The notes under the pieces were generated by a model. The model did not search any database. It saw only the letters and a program-made list of their open reading frames with translations, and was not told the DNA's origin. This document shows, piece by piece, positions 34,575 to 43,193 of a stretch of DNA of 64,000 nt. The stretch comes from Microcoleus sp. FACHB-1515. GTDB taxonomy: Bacteria; Cyanobacteriota; Cyanobacteriia; Elainellales; Elainellaceae. Numbering within the stretch: the stretch's first letter is position 1; the number at the start of each line of letters is the position of its first letter. The translations under genes were made by a program, and so were the position numbers. The DNA is taken from positions 106,637 to 170,636 of the forward strand of contig NZ_JACJPO010000052.1 in assembly GCF_014696105.1 (NCBI RefSeq). Direction: 5' to 3'.

Positions 34575-35819
34575 GTGAGTCCAGAAACGCTGCTGAAAAT
34601 GCCTGCTGCCTTCAGTCCGGCAGAGTTTGACGAGTATGTGATGCACACATACGCTCGCTTTCCGCTGACGCTCGATCGAGGTGAAGGCTGCCGCGTTTGG
34701 GACACAGACGGACGCGAGTATCTCGATTTTGTCGCCGGAATTGCCACCTGCACATTGGGCCACGCGCATCCGGTGCTGATCGATGCCGTCACCGAACAAA
34801 TTCAAAAGCTGCACCACATCTCCAACCTCTACTACAACGAAGCGCAGGGCAAACTGGCACAGTGGCTCGTGCAGCATTCGACAGGCGATCGCGCTTTCTT
34901 CTGCAATTCCGGCGCAGAAGCAAACGAAGGCGCAATCAAGCTCGCCCGCAAATACGCGCACACGGTTCGCGGGATTGACAATCCGATCGTCATCACGGCC
35001 AAAGCCAGTTTTCACGGTCGGACACTCGCCACAATTACCGCAACCGGACAGCCGAAGTACCAAAAGAACTTCAGCCCGCTGATGCCGGGATTCTACTACG
35101 TTCCTTACAACGACATCGCCGCGATCGAACTGGCAATTTCCTATCTCGACTACGAGAAACCGCAGGTCGCGGCGATCATGATGGAAGCCTTGCAGGGTGA
35201 AGGCGGCGTGTCTCCGGGCGATCGCGCCTACTTCCAGCGCATCCGCGAGATTTGCGACGCCAAAGGTATTTTGCTAATCATGGATGAAGTGCAGGTCGGC
35301 ATGGGTCGGACAGGCCACCTGTGGGGCTATGAAGCCTTGGGGATCGAGCCGGACATCTTCACATCGGCAAAAGGCTTGGGCGGCGGCATTCCGATCGGCG
35401 CGATGCTGTGCAAATCCTCCTGTGATGTCTTCGCACCCGGAGATCACGCCAGCACGTTCGGCGGTAACCCGTTCGCCTGTGCCGTCGCGCTTGCGGTCTG
35501 CCAAACGCTGGAGCAAAACCGCCTGCTGCAAAATGTGCAGGCCAGAGGCGAACAGCTACGGCAAGGACTGGAAGCGATCGCCCCCAAGTACCCGAATCTA
35601 ATCAGTCAGGTGCGCGGCTGGGGCTTAATCAACGGTCTGGTCTTGAATGCGGAAAATGAAGTCAATTCGGCGGCGATCGTCAAAGCAGCAATGGCCGAAG
35701 GTCTACTTCTCGTTCCGGCTGGTTTGAAAGTGGTGCGGTTTGTGCCGCCGCTGATTGTGACCGAGGCAGAAATCGATCGTGCCCTTGCCGTGATCGATCG
35801 CGTCCTGGCTGAACTGTAG
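34575..35819 (+). CDS. argD: acetylornithine aminotransferase
   Basis: 414 residues from GTG 34575. ArgD makes N-acetylornithine in arginine synthesis using PLP and glutamate. The class III aminotransferase motifs are intact: FFCNSGAEANEGAIKLAR for cofactor phosphate, LIMDEVQVGMGRTGHLWGYE, and the PLP lysine in TSAKGLGGGIPIGAM. C-terminal GLKVVRFVPPLIV is typical. Full length. A strong terminator follows. Succinylornithine or other substrates cannot be excluded, but ArgD is the usual cyanobacterial member. Confidence 0.93.
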   Translation: MSPETLLKMPAAFSPAEFDEYVMHTYARFPLTLDRGEGCRVWDTDGREYLDFVAGIATCTLGHAHPVLIDAVTEQIQKLHHISNLYYNEAQGKLAQWLVQHSTGDRAFFCNSGAEANEGAIKLARKYAHTVRGIDNPIVITAKASFHGRTLATITATGQPKYQKNFSPLMPGFYYVPYNDIAAIELAISYLDYEKPQVAAIMMEALQGEGGVSPGDRAYFQRIREICDAKGILLIMDEVQVGMGRTGHLWGYEALGIEPDIFTSAKGLGGGIPIGAMLCKSSCDVFAPGDHASTFGGNPFACAVALAVCQTLEQNRLLQNVQARGEQLRQGLEAIAPKYPNLISQVRGWGLINGLVLNAENEVNSAAIVKAAMAEGLLLVPAGLKVVRFVPPLIVTEAEIDRALAVIDRVLAEL

Positions 35820-35853
35820 CGGCGCGGCGATCGATTGTTGAAGTGAATCGATC

Positions 35854-35885
35854 GAGGCTCGTCCACCCGATGAGCCTCTTTTTAT
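35854..35885 (+). terminator. rho-independent terminator of argD
   Basis: Stem GAGGCTC (35854-35860) pairs with GAGCCTC (35872-35878) across an 11-base loop, followed by a T run. It starts 35 bp after the argD stop. Confidence 0.85.
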
Positions 35886-35927
35886 TCTCCCGATCGCACA
35901 GACGCAAGATCTCGAACCCCCAAGTAC

Positions 35928-35947
35928 AGACGCGAGATCTCGCGTCT
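35928..35947. repeat. 20-bp perfect palindrome with degenerate upstream copy
   Basis: AGACGCGAGATCTCGCGTCT is a perfect palindrome. A related partial copy ACAGACGCAAGATCTCG lies 26 bp upstream. It is in the argD-PHP gap; no adjacent T run, so it is not an obvious terminator. Confidence 0.6.
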
Positions 35948-36065
35948 CAACCCCCAAATTGCAAGTCGATCGCATCAAGACTTGGATATTAAGATTACGG
36001 AAAGTTTAGGGTTGACTTCGATAGACTAGAAAATGAAATTAATTCTTTAGGATCTTGCAACAACT

Positions 36066-36764
36066 ATGACCGTCGATCGTCTGCGAACTGCTCAAGCAGG
36101 AACGCTGGACGCTTCCACGCTGAGACGGGTTTTTGAGAATCTTTCTGTGGAAAGCTGTCCGCACACCTACAACTTTCACATGCACACCGTCTGCTCAGAC
36201 GGCAAACTTCAGCCTGCCGAACTGATGACGCAGGCGATCGCGATCGGGCTGAAAGGCATGGCGATCACCGATCACCACACGATCGAAGGCTATCGCGCTG
36301 CACAGCGCTGGCTGGAAGATTGGCAGTGGAACCATCCGGGTCAGCCTGTGCCGCATCTGTGGACGGGAACCGAAATCAATGCGAGCTTGCTGAATACGGA
36401 AGTTCACATTCTCGCCTATGCCTTTGACCCGCATCACGGCGCCATTCAGCGCTATTTGGGCAGACGCACCCTGAGCGGCAACGACTATCAGGCCGATCGC
36501 GTCATTGCGGCGATTCATCAGGCGGGCGGCTTGGCGGTTTTGGCGCATCCGGCTCGCTACCGCAAATCGCATCACGATCTGATTCCTGCCGCTGCAAAAG
36601 CAGGCATTGACGGCGTTGAAGCCTTTTATGCCTACAGCAATCCCACCCCTTGGAAGCCCAGCCCTCAACAAACCCATGAAGTGCGATCGCTCAGCGCTAA
36701 CTATCACCTGCTCAACACCTGTGGAACTGACACGCATGGCCGCAGCCTGCTTCAGCGGCTCTAG
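36066..36764 (+). CDS. PHP-domain phosphoesterase
   Basis: 232 residues. The four PHP metal-binding motifs are visible: FHMHTVCSDG, AITDHHTIEGY, LAVLAHPARY and CGTDTHG. PHP proteins of this size hydrolyse small phosphoesters (histidinol phosphate, nucleotides or 3',5'-bisphosphates) with three metals. Cyanobacterial homologues are only called PHP domain-containing. Followed closely by a terminator; a single-gene unit. Confidence 0.9.
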   Translation: MTVDRLRTAQAGTLDASTLRRVFENLSVESCPHTYNFHMHTVCSDGKLQPAELMTQAIAIGLKGMAITDHHTIEGYRAAQRWLEDWQWNHPGQPVPHLWTGTEINASLLNTEVHILAYAFDPHHGAIQRYLGRRTLSGNDYQADRVIAAIHQAGGLAVLAHPARYRKSHHDLIPAAAKAGIDGVEAFYAYSNPTPWKPSPQQTHEVRSLSANYHLLNTCGTDTHGRSLLQRL

Positions 36765-36790
36765 ATCGCTTCTTCAAGATCCTAAAAATG

Positions 36791-36822
36791 AAGCCTCTGC
36801 TGAACTTCAGCAGAGGCTTTTT
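36791..36822. terminator. strong rho-independent terminator between convergent genes
   Basis: A 14-bp perfect stem, AAGCCTCTGCTGAA with TTCAGCAGAGGCTT around a single C, then TTTT. It ends the PHP gene and, read on the other strand, also lies 40 bp past the stop of the small minus-strand ORF at 36863. Confidence 0.9.
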
Positions 36823-36862
36823 GATCAAGGTTTATTAAGTTTTTGAGAAAATGAGTTGGCGA

Positions 36863-36961
36863 TTAGGGCAAAGCATTGATTAGGCTGATCACGCCTGCGC
36901 TGACAGCAGTTAGCAGAACGGCGAGCGAAATCGACTGTCCGAGGTGCTTTTTAGCTTGCAT
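36863..36961 (-). CDS. 32-residue single-span membrane protein (unannotated small ORF)
   Basis: ATG at 36961 and TAA at 36863 give 32 residues: a basic start MQAKKHLGQ, then one hydrophobic span of about 20 residues (SISLAVLLTAVSAGVISLI) and NALP. A good ribosome site AGGA lies 7 bases upstream (36969-36972) and a bidirectional terminator follows. The size and topology fit the many one-helix subunits of thylakoid complexes in cyanobacteria, but it matches no small photosystem, b6f or NDH subunit I can recall. The upstream region (36973-37060) is AT-rich, as expected of a promoter. Confidence 0.6.
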   Translation of the reverse strand: MQAKKHLGQSISLAVLLTAVSAGVISLINALP

Positions 36962-37220
36962 GATAATTTCCTGAATGAAAATCTGAAGTTCTTAGACAAT
37001 ATCAGCCCTTTGCAGAGCGAAACCAAAAATAACAGTTTTTATAAGAAACTTTACTTTACTTTATTATCTAAGCAGCGATCGCTCAGGTCAAACCGCTGAA
37101 AGCCCTAAGCCACCAATCCAGCGATCGCCCTTGTTGCTATCAAGAATTTTAGAAAATCGAGTCGCCAAAATTTCGCAATTCTTCGTTACAATCACAAGTA
37201 TTAAACAAATCTAGCTTGCG

Positions 37221-38062
37221 ATGCAGCAGTCTTCTCGATCGCCAATTTTGCTGAAAAGTGAATGGCACGAATCTACGGTTGAGTATGGTCGCCTAGAAGC
37301 AGTTGGTGAGTTTGATTTGGCAATGCCCAAACAGGGAATCAGCGTGGCTTTTGTGCCGCACGATCGCGTTAGTTGGTCAGTGGATGGCGATCGCGTTCAA
37401 ACGACTGCACTTCCCGCAGGCAGCGTATTTTTGTATGCCAATCGACAGTTTGTTTGGCATCATCGCGAAAAGCTGAGCGAATATGTGCATTTGACGCTGG
37501 AGCCGCAGTTGCTCGATCGCGTTGCGGCAGAAAACAATTTGCCTGCACCGATCGCGCTGGAACATCGCATTATCTTTTCCGATCCCACGATTTTACACGT
37601 CGCTCAGCTTCTTAGATCTGAAGTTGTCATGAGCGGCATTGCTGGAGATTTGTACGTTAATCGCTGCGAAATCTGCTGGCCGTGCATTTGTTGCGAAACT
37701 ACAGCAGCGTTGCGGCTGCACCCGCGATCGAATTGCGATCGTTCGATACATTTAAGCTCAAACAAATCAAAGATTACATTGACGAAAATTTAACAGAACC
37801 GATCGCGATCGCAGATTTGGCTGCTTTAATTCCGATCAGTTCGTTTCACTTTGCGCGAGCATTTAAGAGCGCGATCGGAATGCCGCCACATCAATATATT
37901 ACGCAGCAGCGGATCGATCGCGCCAAGCTTTTACTATCAGCAACCCAGCTTTCGATCACAGAAGTTACTTTTCAAGTCGGCTTTTCCAATCAAAGCCATT
38001 TCACCGCCCAGTTTCGCAAGCTGGTGGGGGCAACGCCGAAACAATATCGCGAACGAATTTGA
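37221..38062 (+). pseudogene. AraC-family transcription regulator split by a frameshift
   Basis: Two overlapping frames make one protein. 37221 to about 37660 encodes an AraC-type sensing domain (SPILLKSEWHES through IAGDLYV). After 37659-37661 the homology continues in another frame as SLRNLLAVHLLRNYS and then the full HTH domain: two helix-turn-helix units ending PHQYITQQRIDRAKLL and FSNQSHFTAQFRKLVGATPK. One base appears to be missing in the AAT at 37659. With it restored the product would be about 280 residues. It may be a true pseudogene, a sequencing error, or a separately translated HTH from ATG 37682. Confidence 0.85.
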
Positions 38063-38065
38063 AGA

Positions 38066-39847
38066 TTAGAAATGGTTCGCGATCGACTGTTCTTGAACGA
38101 CCGCTTCACACATCTGCCGGACTGAATTGATTAAAAAGATACGCGAACAGTGTTGCAATTCTTCTCGGTAGATGATGCGTTCTTGAACTTTTTTCTGCTG
38201 CAACAAATAGCGTCGGTAAGTTCCAGCTAATAGTCCAGAAGCGATCGGTGGCGTGTACCATTTACTATTCAATTCGACAACTAAGTTTCCGGTGCAAAAC
38301 TCAGTGAGTTCTCCCTTTTCATTCCACAACAGCACTTCATCTAATTCAGGAAACTGCTGTTTCGCCTGTTCATAAATTAAGCGATTGGTTGTTTTGTGAT
38401 AGAGAAATATATCAGCAGAGTTGACAGGCGATTTCGCAAGGGTAACTTGAAGCGATCGCCCCAATCGCTCATCGTCTACTGCTGCTGTTTCTAACCGCAA
38501 CTCACCGCATTTTGAAACACAAAGTCGAACTTTATGCGGTAGCAGTGGTAGCGTTTGAGCAGCGGTCAAGAGACGATCGCAGACTCGATCGACATCCACT
38601 TCAAACCCAAAATAATTAGCAGAAGTTTGTAAGCGCTGAAGATGAAAGTCAAGCAGAAAATACTCGCTCGATGTCCACAGCAGCGTTTCCAAAAGTTCAA
38701 ACTGTGGCTGAGCCAAAACTTTTGCTTTCGTGCAGCATTCTTCGTATTCGTCAGCTTCGATCGAGTCCCAAACGATGCCGCCACCGACGCCATATTCTGC
38801 GGTTTGGTGAGTGCGATCGATCAGCACAGTCCGAATTGCCACATTAAACTGTGCGGTTTTTTCGGGCGTAAAATATCCGATCGCACCTGTGTAAATTCGT
38901 CGGGGACTGTCTTCTAATTCAGCGATAATTTGCATGGTGCTGGATTTGGGTGCGCCTGTAATGGAAGCACAGGGAAAGAGCGATCGCAGCACTTCAACAA
39001 CATTTGCATCTGTCAAACACTGCACAGAAGAAGTCATTTGCCACAGCGTCGGATATTGCTCAACATTGAACAGTTCCGGCACTTTTACGCTTCCGATTTC
39101 AGCAATTCGTCCGAGATCGTTGCGAATCATATCGACAATCATCAAGTTTTCAGCTTGATTTTTTTCTGAATTTCGCAAAGTGGCGGCGAGATGGCGATCG
39201 TTCTCCACCAAGCCCCGCGCCAGCGTTCCTTTCATCGGGCGGCAGGTGATTTTTGTTTGAGAGTTCGATTGAGTCTGCTGAAAAAACAGTTCTGGTGAAG
39301 CGCTACAAATTGCCCAGTTTTCTAAGTTGACGAAAGCGCCATATTGACAATTTTGCGCTTGGATAAGCTGAAGAAAATAGTGCCAAGGATCGGCTGAAAA
39401 TTCAGCTTGCAGGCGAAATGAGAAATTGACTTGATAGGTTAAACCTTGGGCAATGTAGGATTTGATTGTGGCGATCGCTTCTCCATATTCTTCCTGAGAA
39501 ATTGAGCGCTTCCAATTGAGTGAAATGAACGATCGCTTGTCGTTCGATAGAGAAATTGCTTTGTAATCTGCATAGACTCCAAACCAGATTAAGGGAAAAT
39601 CTTCGCAAGCATTCACCCTGAAACTATGATCAAATGCGGGTGCAGCTTCATAGCTCAAGAATCCAGCGACGTAGTAGCCGCGATCGAGAAATTCCTGAAC
39701 TTTCTCCAAAATCGGCACAACTTCTGTAACTTGAGTTGCGGTTAGAATCTCGATCGGATTTTGGAAATAAAGCCACTGCTTTCGATCGGCATCTTGCAAA
39801 ATGACGCTATTAATTGAAGTCGCAATGAATTCTGCTGACAATCGCAA
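38066..39847 (-). CDS. pabB: fused aminodeoxychorismate synthase I / aminodeoxychorismate lyase
   Basis: 593 residues from TTG 39847, which has GAGG upstream. Residues about 20-360 are chorismate-binding PabB: CRPMKGTLARG (the Lys distinguishes PabB from anthranilate synthase), IVDMIRNDLGRIAEIGSV, and ITGAPKSSTM. Residues about 370-590 are a class IV PLP lyase (PabC), starting FELLETLLW and with LLWNEKGELTEFCTGN. Together they make 4-aminobenzoate for folate; a glutamine amidotransferase (PabA/TrpG) must be encoded elsewhere. Convergent with the frameshifted AraC gene. Confidence 0.93.
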   Translation of the reverse strand: MRLSAEFIATSINSVILQDADRKQWLYFQNPIEILTATQVTEVVPILEKVQEFLDRGYYVAGFLSYEAAPAFDHSFRVNACEDFPLIWFGVYADYKAISLSNDKRSFISLNWKRSISQEEYGEAIATIKSYIAQGLTYQVNFSFRLQAEFSADPWHYFLQLIQAQNCQYGAFVNLENWAICSASPELFFQQTQSNSQTKITCRPMKGTLARGLVENDRHLAATLRNSEKNQAENLMIVDMIRNDLGRIAEIGSVKVPELFNVEQYPTLWQMTSSVQCLTDANVVEVLRSLFPCASITGAPKSSTMQIIAELEDSPRRIYTGAIGYFTPEKTAQFNVAIRTVLIDRTHQTAEYGVGGGIVWDSIEADEYEECCTKAKVLAQPQFELLETLLWTSSEYFLLDFHLQRLQTSANYFGFEVDVDRVCDRLLTAAQTLPLLPHKVRLCVSKCGELRLETAAVDDERLGRSLQVTLAKSPVNSADIFLYHKTTNRLIYEQAKQQFPELDEVLLWNEKGELTEFCTGNLVVELNSKWYTPPIASGLLAGTYRRYLLQQKKVQERIIYREELQHCSRIFLINSVRQMCEAVVQEQSIANHF

Positions 39848-39862
39848 TTTTCCTCACGCAAT

Positions 39863-41578
39863 TTAAGTATCTTTGAGGCGAAAATAAACTGCGCCGCGCT
39901 GCAAGGTTGGCTCGCTGCCGTAGCTCGTAACGGTGAGCGATCGCACATTTTCTAACACAGGTTTGGCGGCAATTCTAGCGAGTCTTGCGAGTGGAATGCG
40001 ATCGCCAGAAATGCGCTCGATCGTCGGCCAGTCGAGATACAAATAGCCGTCATTGGGTCGATCGAGGGCAGCGATCGCCTGCTCAAAGTTTTCGCTTTCG
40101 GTAATCGGTTCGCTGCGGGCGTTCAGCGCTTGTCGCATCGCTTCGACTGAGGTGGCGAGAATTTCGTACTTGCCGACGCTGGCGCGGACGCCTTGCACTT
40201 CCGCTTTCAGGTCAACGCCTGCGCTGCTGCGGCTGTTGGCCTCGGTGGAAAGTTTTGTCCAGGTGGTCACAGCCTGATCATCGAGCGTCAGGGCAACGAT
40301 GCTGAGGCCGCGATCGCCCGCAATTTCGTCAAATCGCGCAATCTGCTCGCTGGTTTCGGATGTGCGCTCGGTGACGAAAATCCAGTCGGGTGCAGCTTTG
40401 CGCTCGATCGGTGCGACCATGCCCAGCGCAAATTCGCCCGTCACCCAGTCGAACAAATCTTCGGGCTGCAAGCTCCAGCGAGCTTCGAGGTCGGTTTGGA
40501 GGCGATCGACAAACTCGGCCAGCGGCTTGTACGGAGAAATGCCCTGCGCGATTTCAGTTCGGAACTGCCGCAAATCTTCGCCACCCGCCGCCAGCGGACT
40601 TTTAGCGGGAATGAACTTGAGCGCTCCAACCGATCGATCGATCGGCGGTTTGGCAGTAGGCAGCGTTTGACCGGATGCCGCCAGCAAAACCGTATCAGCC
40701 AGCAGACCTTGGCGATCGAACTTCAGTGCCGCCGCCAAACTTTCGTAGCGCTGGCTTAAATCTGCGACCTGCGTTTTGTCCAAGAGGCCGGAAAGCGCGG
40801 CAAAATTCACGAAAGCGACGCCCATTTGCCGCTTGGGAAACTGCTCGATCGCCCGCTGATAAGCCGCCGTATTGCTCAAGCCCAACTCCGGAGCCTGCAC
40901 GTTGTTGATCGCTTCGCGCAGCACTTTCGGGTGATTGGCAAACAGGACAAAGCGACTGCCGACCAGCGCCATTGCGGGCAGCTGCGTTCCAGTCGAATTG
41001 CCCTCGCTGTAAATAATCTTGACTCCGGCGAACTGCTCAAACGTCAGGTTTGCACCTGCGATCGCCTGCTTCTGCCAAAATAGCTGCAAAAATTCTCGCG
41101 CCTGCCGCGAATCACGACTGTCGATCGCCAGCAAATATCCGGCTTGTGCGCCGTTTGTGGAGTCGCGATCGAAATCCGGCGCAGTTACGGCAAACGTCAC
41201 TTCATTGCCAATCCAAGGCCGAATGTCTTGCTCGTAATTTAGCCCGGTGCGCTGCAACAAATTTTGCTTGAGGCGATCGAACTGCTGGCGGGCGCGATGC
41301 CGCTCAGCCGGACGCACGGAAGCCAGCCGAAATGCTTCCAGCCGATCGGGATTTACCAAAAGCGACACAACCGCCGGAGCCTGACGGGGCACAAACACAA
41401 TTGCTGCCGGAGCGCGATCGCCGCTGTTCAACACGGTGAACGGATTCCCCGACGCCAGCCACACCAAACCGCCCAGTCCCGCCAGCAGCAGCGTCGCCAC
41501 GATCGCAATTAGCAAATAAAAAAACGCCCGCAGTCGAGGCGGCGTGTTGGAGCGCAACGGAGCCGGAGTGGAAACCAT
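39863..41578 (-). CDS. DUF3352 domain protein
   Basis: 571 residues. One N-terminal membrane anchor (FFYLLIAIVATLLLAGLGGLVWL) followed by a large periplasmic/lumenal DUF3352 domain: FVPRQAPAVVSLLVNPDRL, NFAALSGLL and repeated SLTV-type strands at the end. The family is found mainly in cyanobacteria and has no known biochemical activity. It lies 15 bp upstream of pabB on the same strand, so the two may be co-transcribed. Confidence 0.88.
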   Translation of the reverse strand: MVSTPAPLRSNTPPRLRAFFYLLIAIVATLLLAGLGGLVWLASGNPFTVLNSGDRAPAAIVFVPRQAPAVVSLLVNPDRLEAFRLASVRPAERHRARQQFDRLKQNLLQRTGLNYEQDIRPWIGNEVTFAVTAPDFDRDSTNGAQAGYLLAIDSRDSRQAREFLQLFWQKQAIAGANLTFEQFAGVKIIYSEGNSTGTQLPAMALVGSRFVLFANHPKVLREAINNVQAPELGLSNTAAYQRAIEQFPKRQMGVAFVNFAALSGLLDKTQVADLSQRYESLAAALKFDRQGLLADTVLLAASGQTLPTAKPPIDRSVGALKFIPAKSPLAAGGEDLRQFRTEIAQGISPYKPLAEFVDRLQTDLEARWSLQPEDLFDWVTGEFALGMVAPIERKAAPDWIFVTERTSETSEQIARFDEIAGDRGLSIVALTLDDQAVTTWTKLSTEANSRSSAGVDLKAEVQGVRASVGKYEILATSVEAMRQALNARSEPITESENFEQAIAALDRPNDGYLYLDWPTIERISGDRIPLARLARIAAKPVLENVRSLTVTSYGSEPTLQRGAVYFRLKDT

Positions 41579-41646
41579 AAGTACAGCGCGATCGGTTGGA
41601 ATACCAACATTCTGCCAGATGGCGGAGAGGAACTTCGATCCGGCTG

Positions 41647-41689
41647 TTCCCCTTCTCCCCTAGGGAGAAGGGGTTGGGGGATGAGGGGC
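41647..41689. repeat. dispersed repeat, family B copy 3
   Basis: CCCCTTCTCCC, CTA, GGGAGAAGGGG forms an 11-bp perfect stem with a short loop, followed by TTGGGGGATGAGGGGCGG. The shortest copy of the family, between divergent genes at 41578 and 41762. Confidence 0.65.
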
Positions 41690-41761
41690 GGCTGTCACAA
41701 GTCGATCGCGCCGATCGATCGCGACTTGATAGGCTAGAAGCGGCGTGAGGCAAGACGAACT

Positions 41762-42685
41762 GTGTTTTTTAGCGTCATTATTCCGACTTACAACCGCAAA
41801 CCGATTCTGGAAAAGTGCCTGCGGGCGATCGAGCATCAGCAGTTTGATTTGCCGTATGAAGTCGTTCTGGTGGATGACGGTTCCACTGACGGCACGATCG
41901 ATTGGTTCAAAGCGCATCAGGCCGAGTTTCCGCATACGCGCCTGTTTTGCCAAGATCATCAGGGGCCAGCGGCGGCTCGCAATCTTGGAATTGAGCGATC
42001 GATCGGTGACACGATTATTTTCATTGACAGCGATCTGGTTGTGACCGATCGCTTTTTGCAAGCTCACTTTGAGGCATTGCGCGACGGTGAGCGGAAACTG
42101 GGAAGCGATCGCCTGTTCACCTATGGCTGGGTGATCAATACCGCGAATTTTGACAATCCAACTGCGGAGCCTTACAAAATCACGGATTTTTCCGCCGCCT
42201 ATTTCGCAACCGGAAACGTGGCGATCGCTCGCAAATGGCTCGATCAGGCCGGACGATTTGACACGCGCTTTCAGCTTTATGGCTGGGAAGATTTGGAACT
42301 GGGCGTTCGGCTGAAGCAGCTTGATTTGAAGCTGATCAAGTGTCCGGCGGCGGTGGGCTATCACTGGCATCCGCCGTTTGCATTGGAACAGATTCCCCGG
42401 ATGATCGATCGCGAAATTCAGCGTGGACGTATGGGCGTGTTGTTTTACCAGAAGCATCCCACGTGGCAAGTCCGCATGATGATTCAGATGACCTGGATTC
42501 ATCGCGTGTTGTGGGGCTTGCTGTCGCTGGGCGGACGGCTGAACGAGCGCACAATGGCTCCCTTCCTGCAATGGCTAATCGAGTCAGGCAGGCCGCAACT
42601 AGCGCTGGAGATCGCTCGGATTTTCCTCAACTGGTACAACGTCCAAGGCGTGTATGCGGCTCAGCGCGAATTCAAGATGAGCTAG
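41762..42685 (+). CDS. GT2 family glycosyltransferase
   Basis: 307 residues from GTG 41762. The GT-A fold begins at once with FSVIIPTYNRKPILEKCLRA, followed by VLVDDGSTDGTIDW, the DxD-type metal site FIDSDLVV, and the acceptor-side motif YGWEDLELGVRL with Trp-Glu-Asp. The last 90 residues contain a hydrophobic/basic region but no clear membrane helix. Transfers an unknown sugar, likely to a surface glycan or lipid. Alone on its strand here. Confidence 0.92.
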   Translation: MFFSVIIPTYNRKPILEKCLRAIEHQQFDLPYEVVLVDDGSTDGTIDWFKAHQAEFPHTRLFCQDHQGPAAARNLGIERSIGDTIIFIDSDLVVTDRFLQAHFEALRDGERKLGSDRLFTYGWVINTANFDNPTAEPYKITDFSAAYFATGNVAIARKWLDQAGRFDTRFQLYGWEDLELGVRLKQLDLKLIKCPAAVGYHWHPPFALEQIPRMIDREIQRGRMGVLFYQKHPTWQVRMMIQMTWIHRVLWGLLSLGGRLNERTMAPFLQWLIESGRPQLALEIARIFLNWYNVQGVYAAQREFKMS

Positions 42686-42709
42686 CTGAGGGTCGATCGC
42701 TCCTGCTTC

Positions 42710-42747
42710 AAAAAATTGGATGCCTCCCAAATTCAAATTCAGGAGGC
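42710..42747 (-). terminator. probable terminator of the small gene at 42763
   Basis: On the minus strand GCCTCC pairs with GGAGGC (42722-42747), with an inner AATTTGAATTT loop, followed within five bases by a run of six T (42710-42715). It begins 15 bp past the stop of the minus-strand gene and 36 bp past the GT2 stop. Confidence 0.55.
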
Positions 42748-42762
42748 GAATCGATCGAACTT

Positions 42763-42987
42763 TTAGCGAATGTTCAACTGGTTTTTCGATCGCTTCAACT
42801 GATGCCAGAGCGATTCGATCTGCTCGTAGGCTTCGGCTGGAGACAGTTTGCCGTTGCTCTCTAGACCGCTGATGAAACTCACACGCTGAGAAAATTCCTG
42901 CAAGTTGGCGTCGAACACTAAATTTTCGGGCTTCACTTCGCCCCGATAGCGAACTTGGGGAAACAAAAATCGATCGCGGTCTGACAT
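42763..42987 (-). CDS. small cyanobacterial protein, DUF7219-like
   Basis: 74 residues from ATG 42987, with GGAGG nine bases upstream. Soluble and charged: DRFLFPQVRYRGEVKPENLV, then ANLQEFSQRVSFISGLESNG and EAYEQIESLWHQLKRSKNQL. The pattern agrees with the cyanobacteria-specific DUF7219 family as I recall it. Function unknown. Confidence 0.8.
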   Translation of the reverse strand: MSDRDRFLFPQVRYRGEVKPENLVFDANLQEFSQRVSFISGLESNGKLSPAEAYEQIESLWHQLKRSKNQLNIR

Positions 42988-43193
42988 GATTGCGGCCTCC
43001 AGCCTACATAAAAACCTCTAGTCTTAATCGCTAGTTAACCTCATCTTAACCTAGCCACCTTTCAACTCCCATCCACGTTACGGAAGATTAATGCATCGCT
43101 TTGGAATGTATTCAGCTTGACAGTCGCGTGGCGATCGCCGTCCTCGAACAGTTGCTCGGTAGAATAATTGAGCCGCTTACCCTGCCAACTGCC

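Noticed and set aside
34432..34578. 48-residue plus-strand frame overlapping the argD GTG start
   Set aside because: No Shine-Dalgarno sequence, mixed composition and no membrane or domain character; chance frame is more likely.
41660..42571. 303-residue minus-strand frame
   Set aside because: Antisense to the GT2 gene at 41762, whose motifs are unambiguous.
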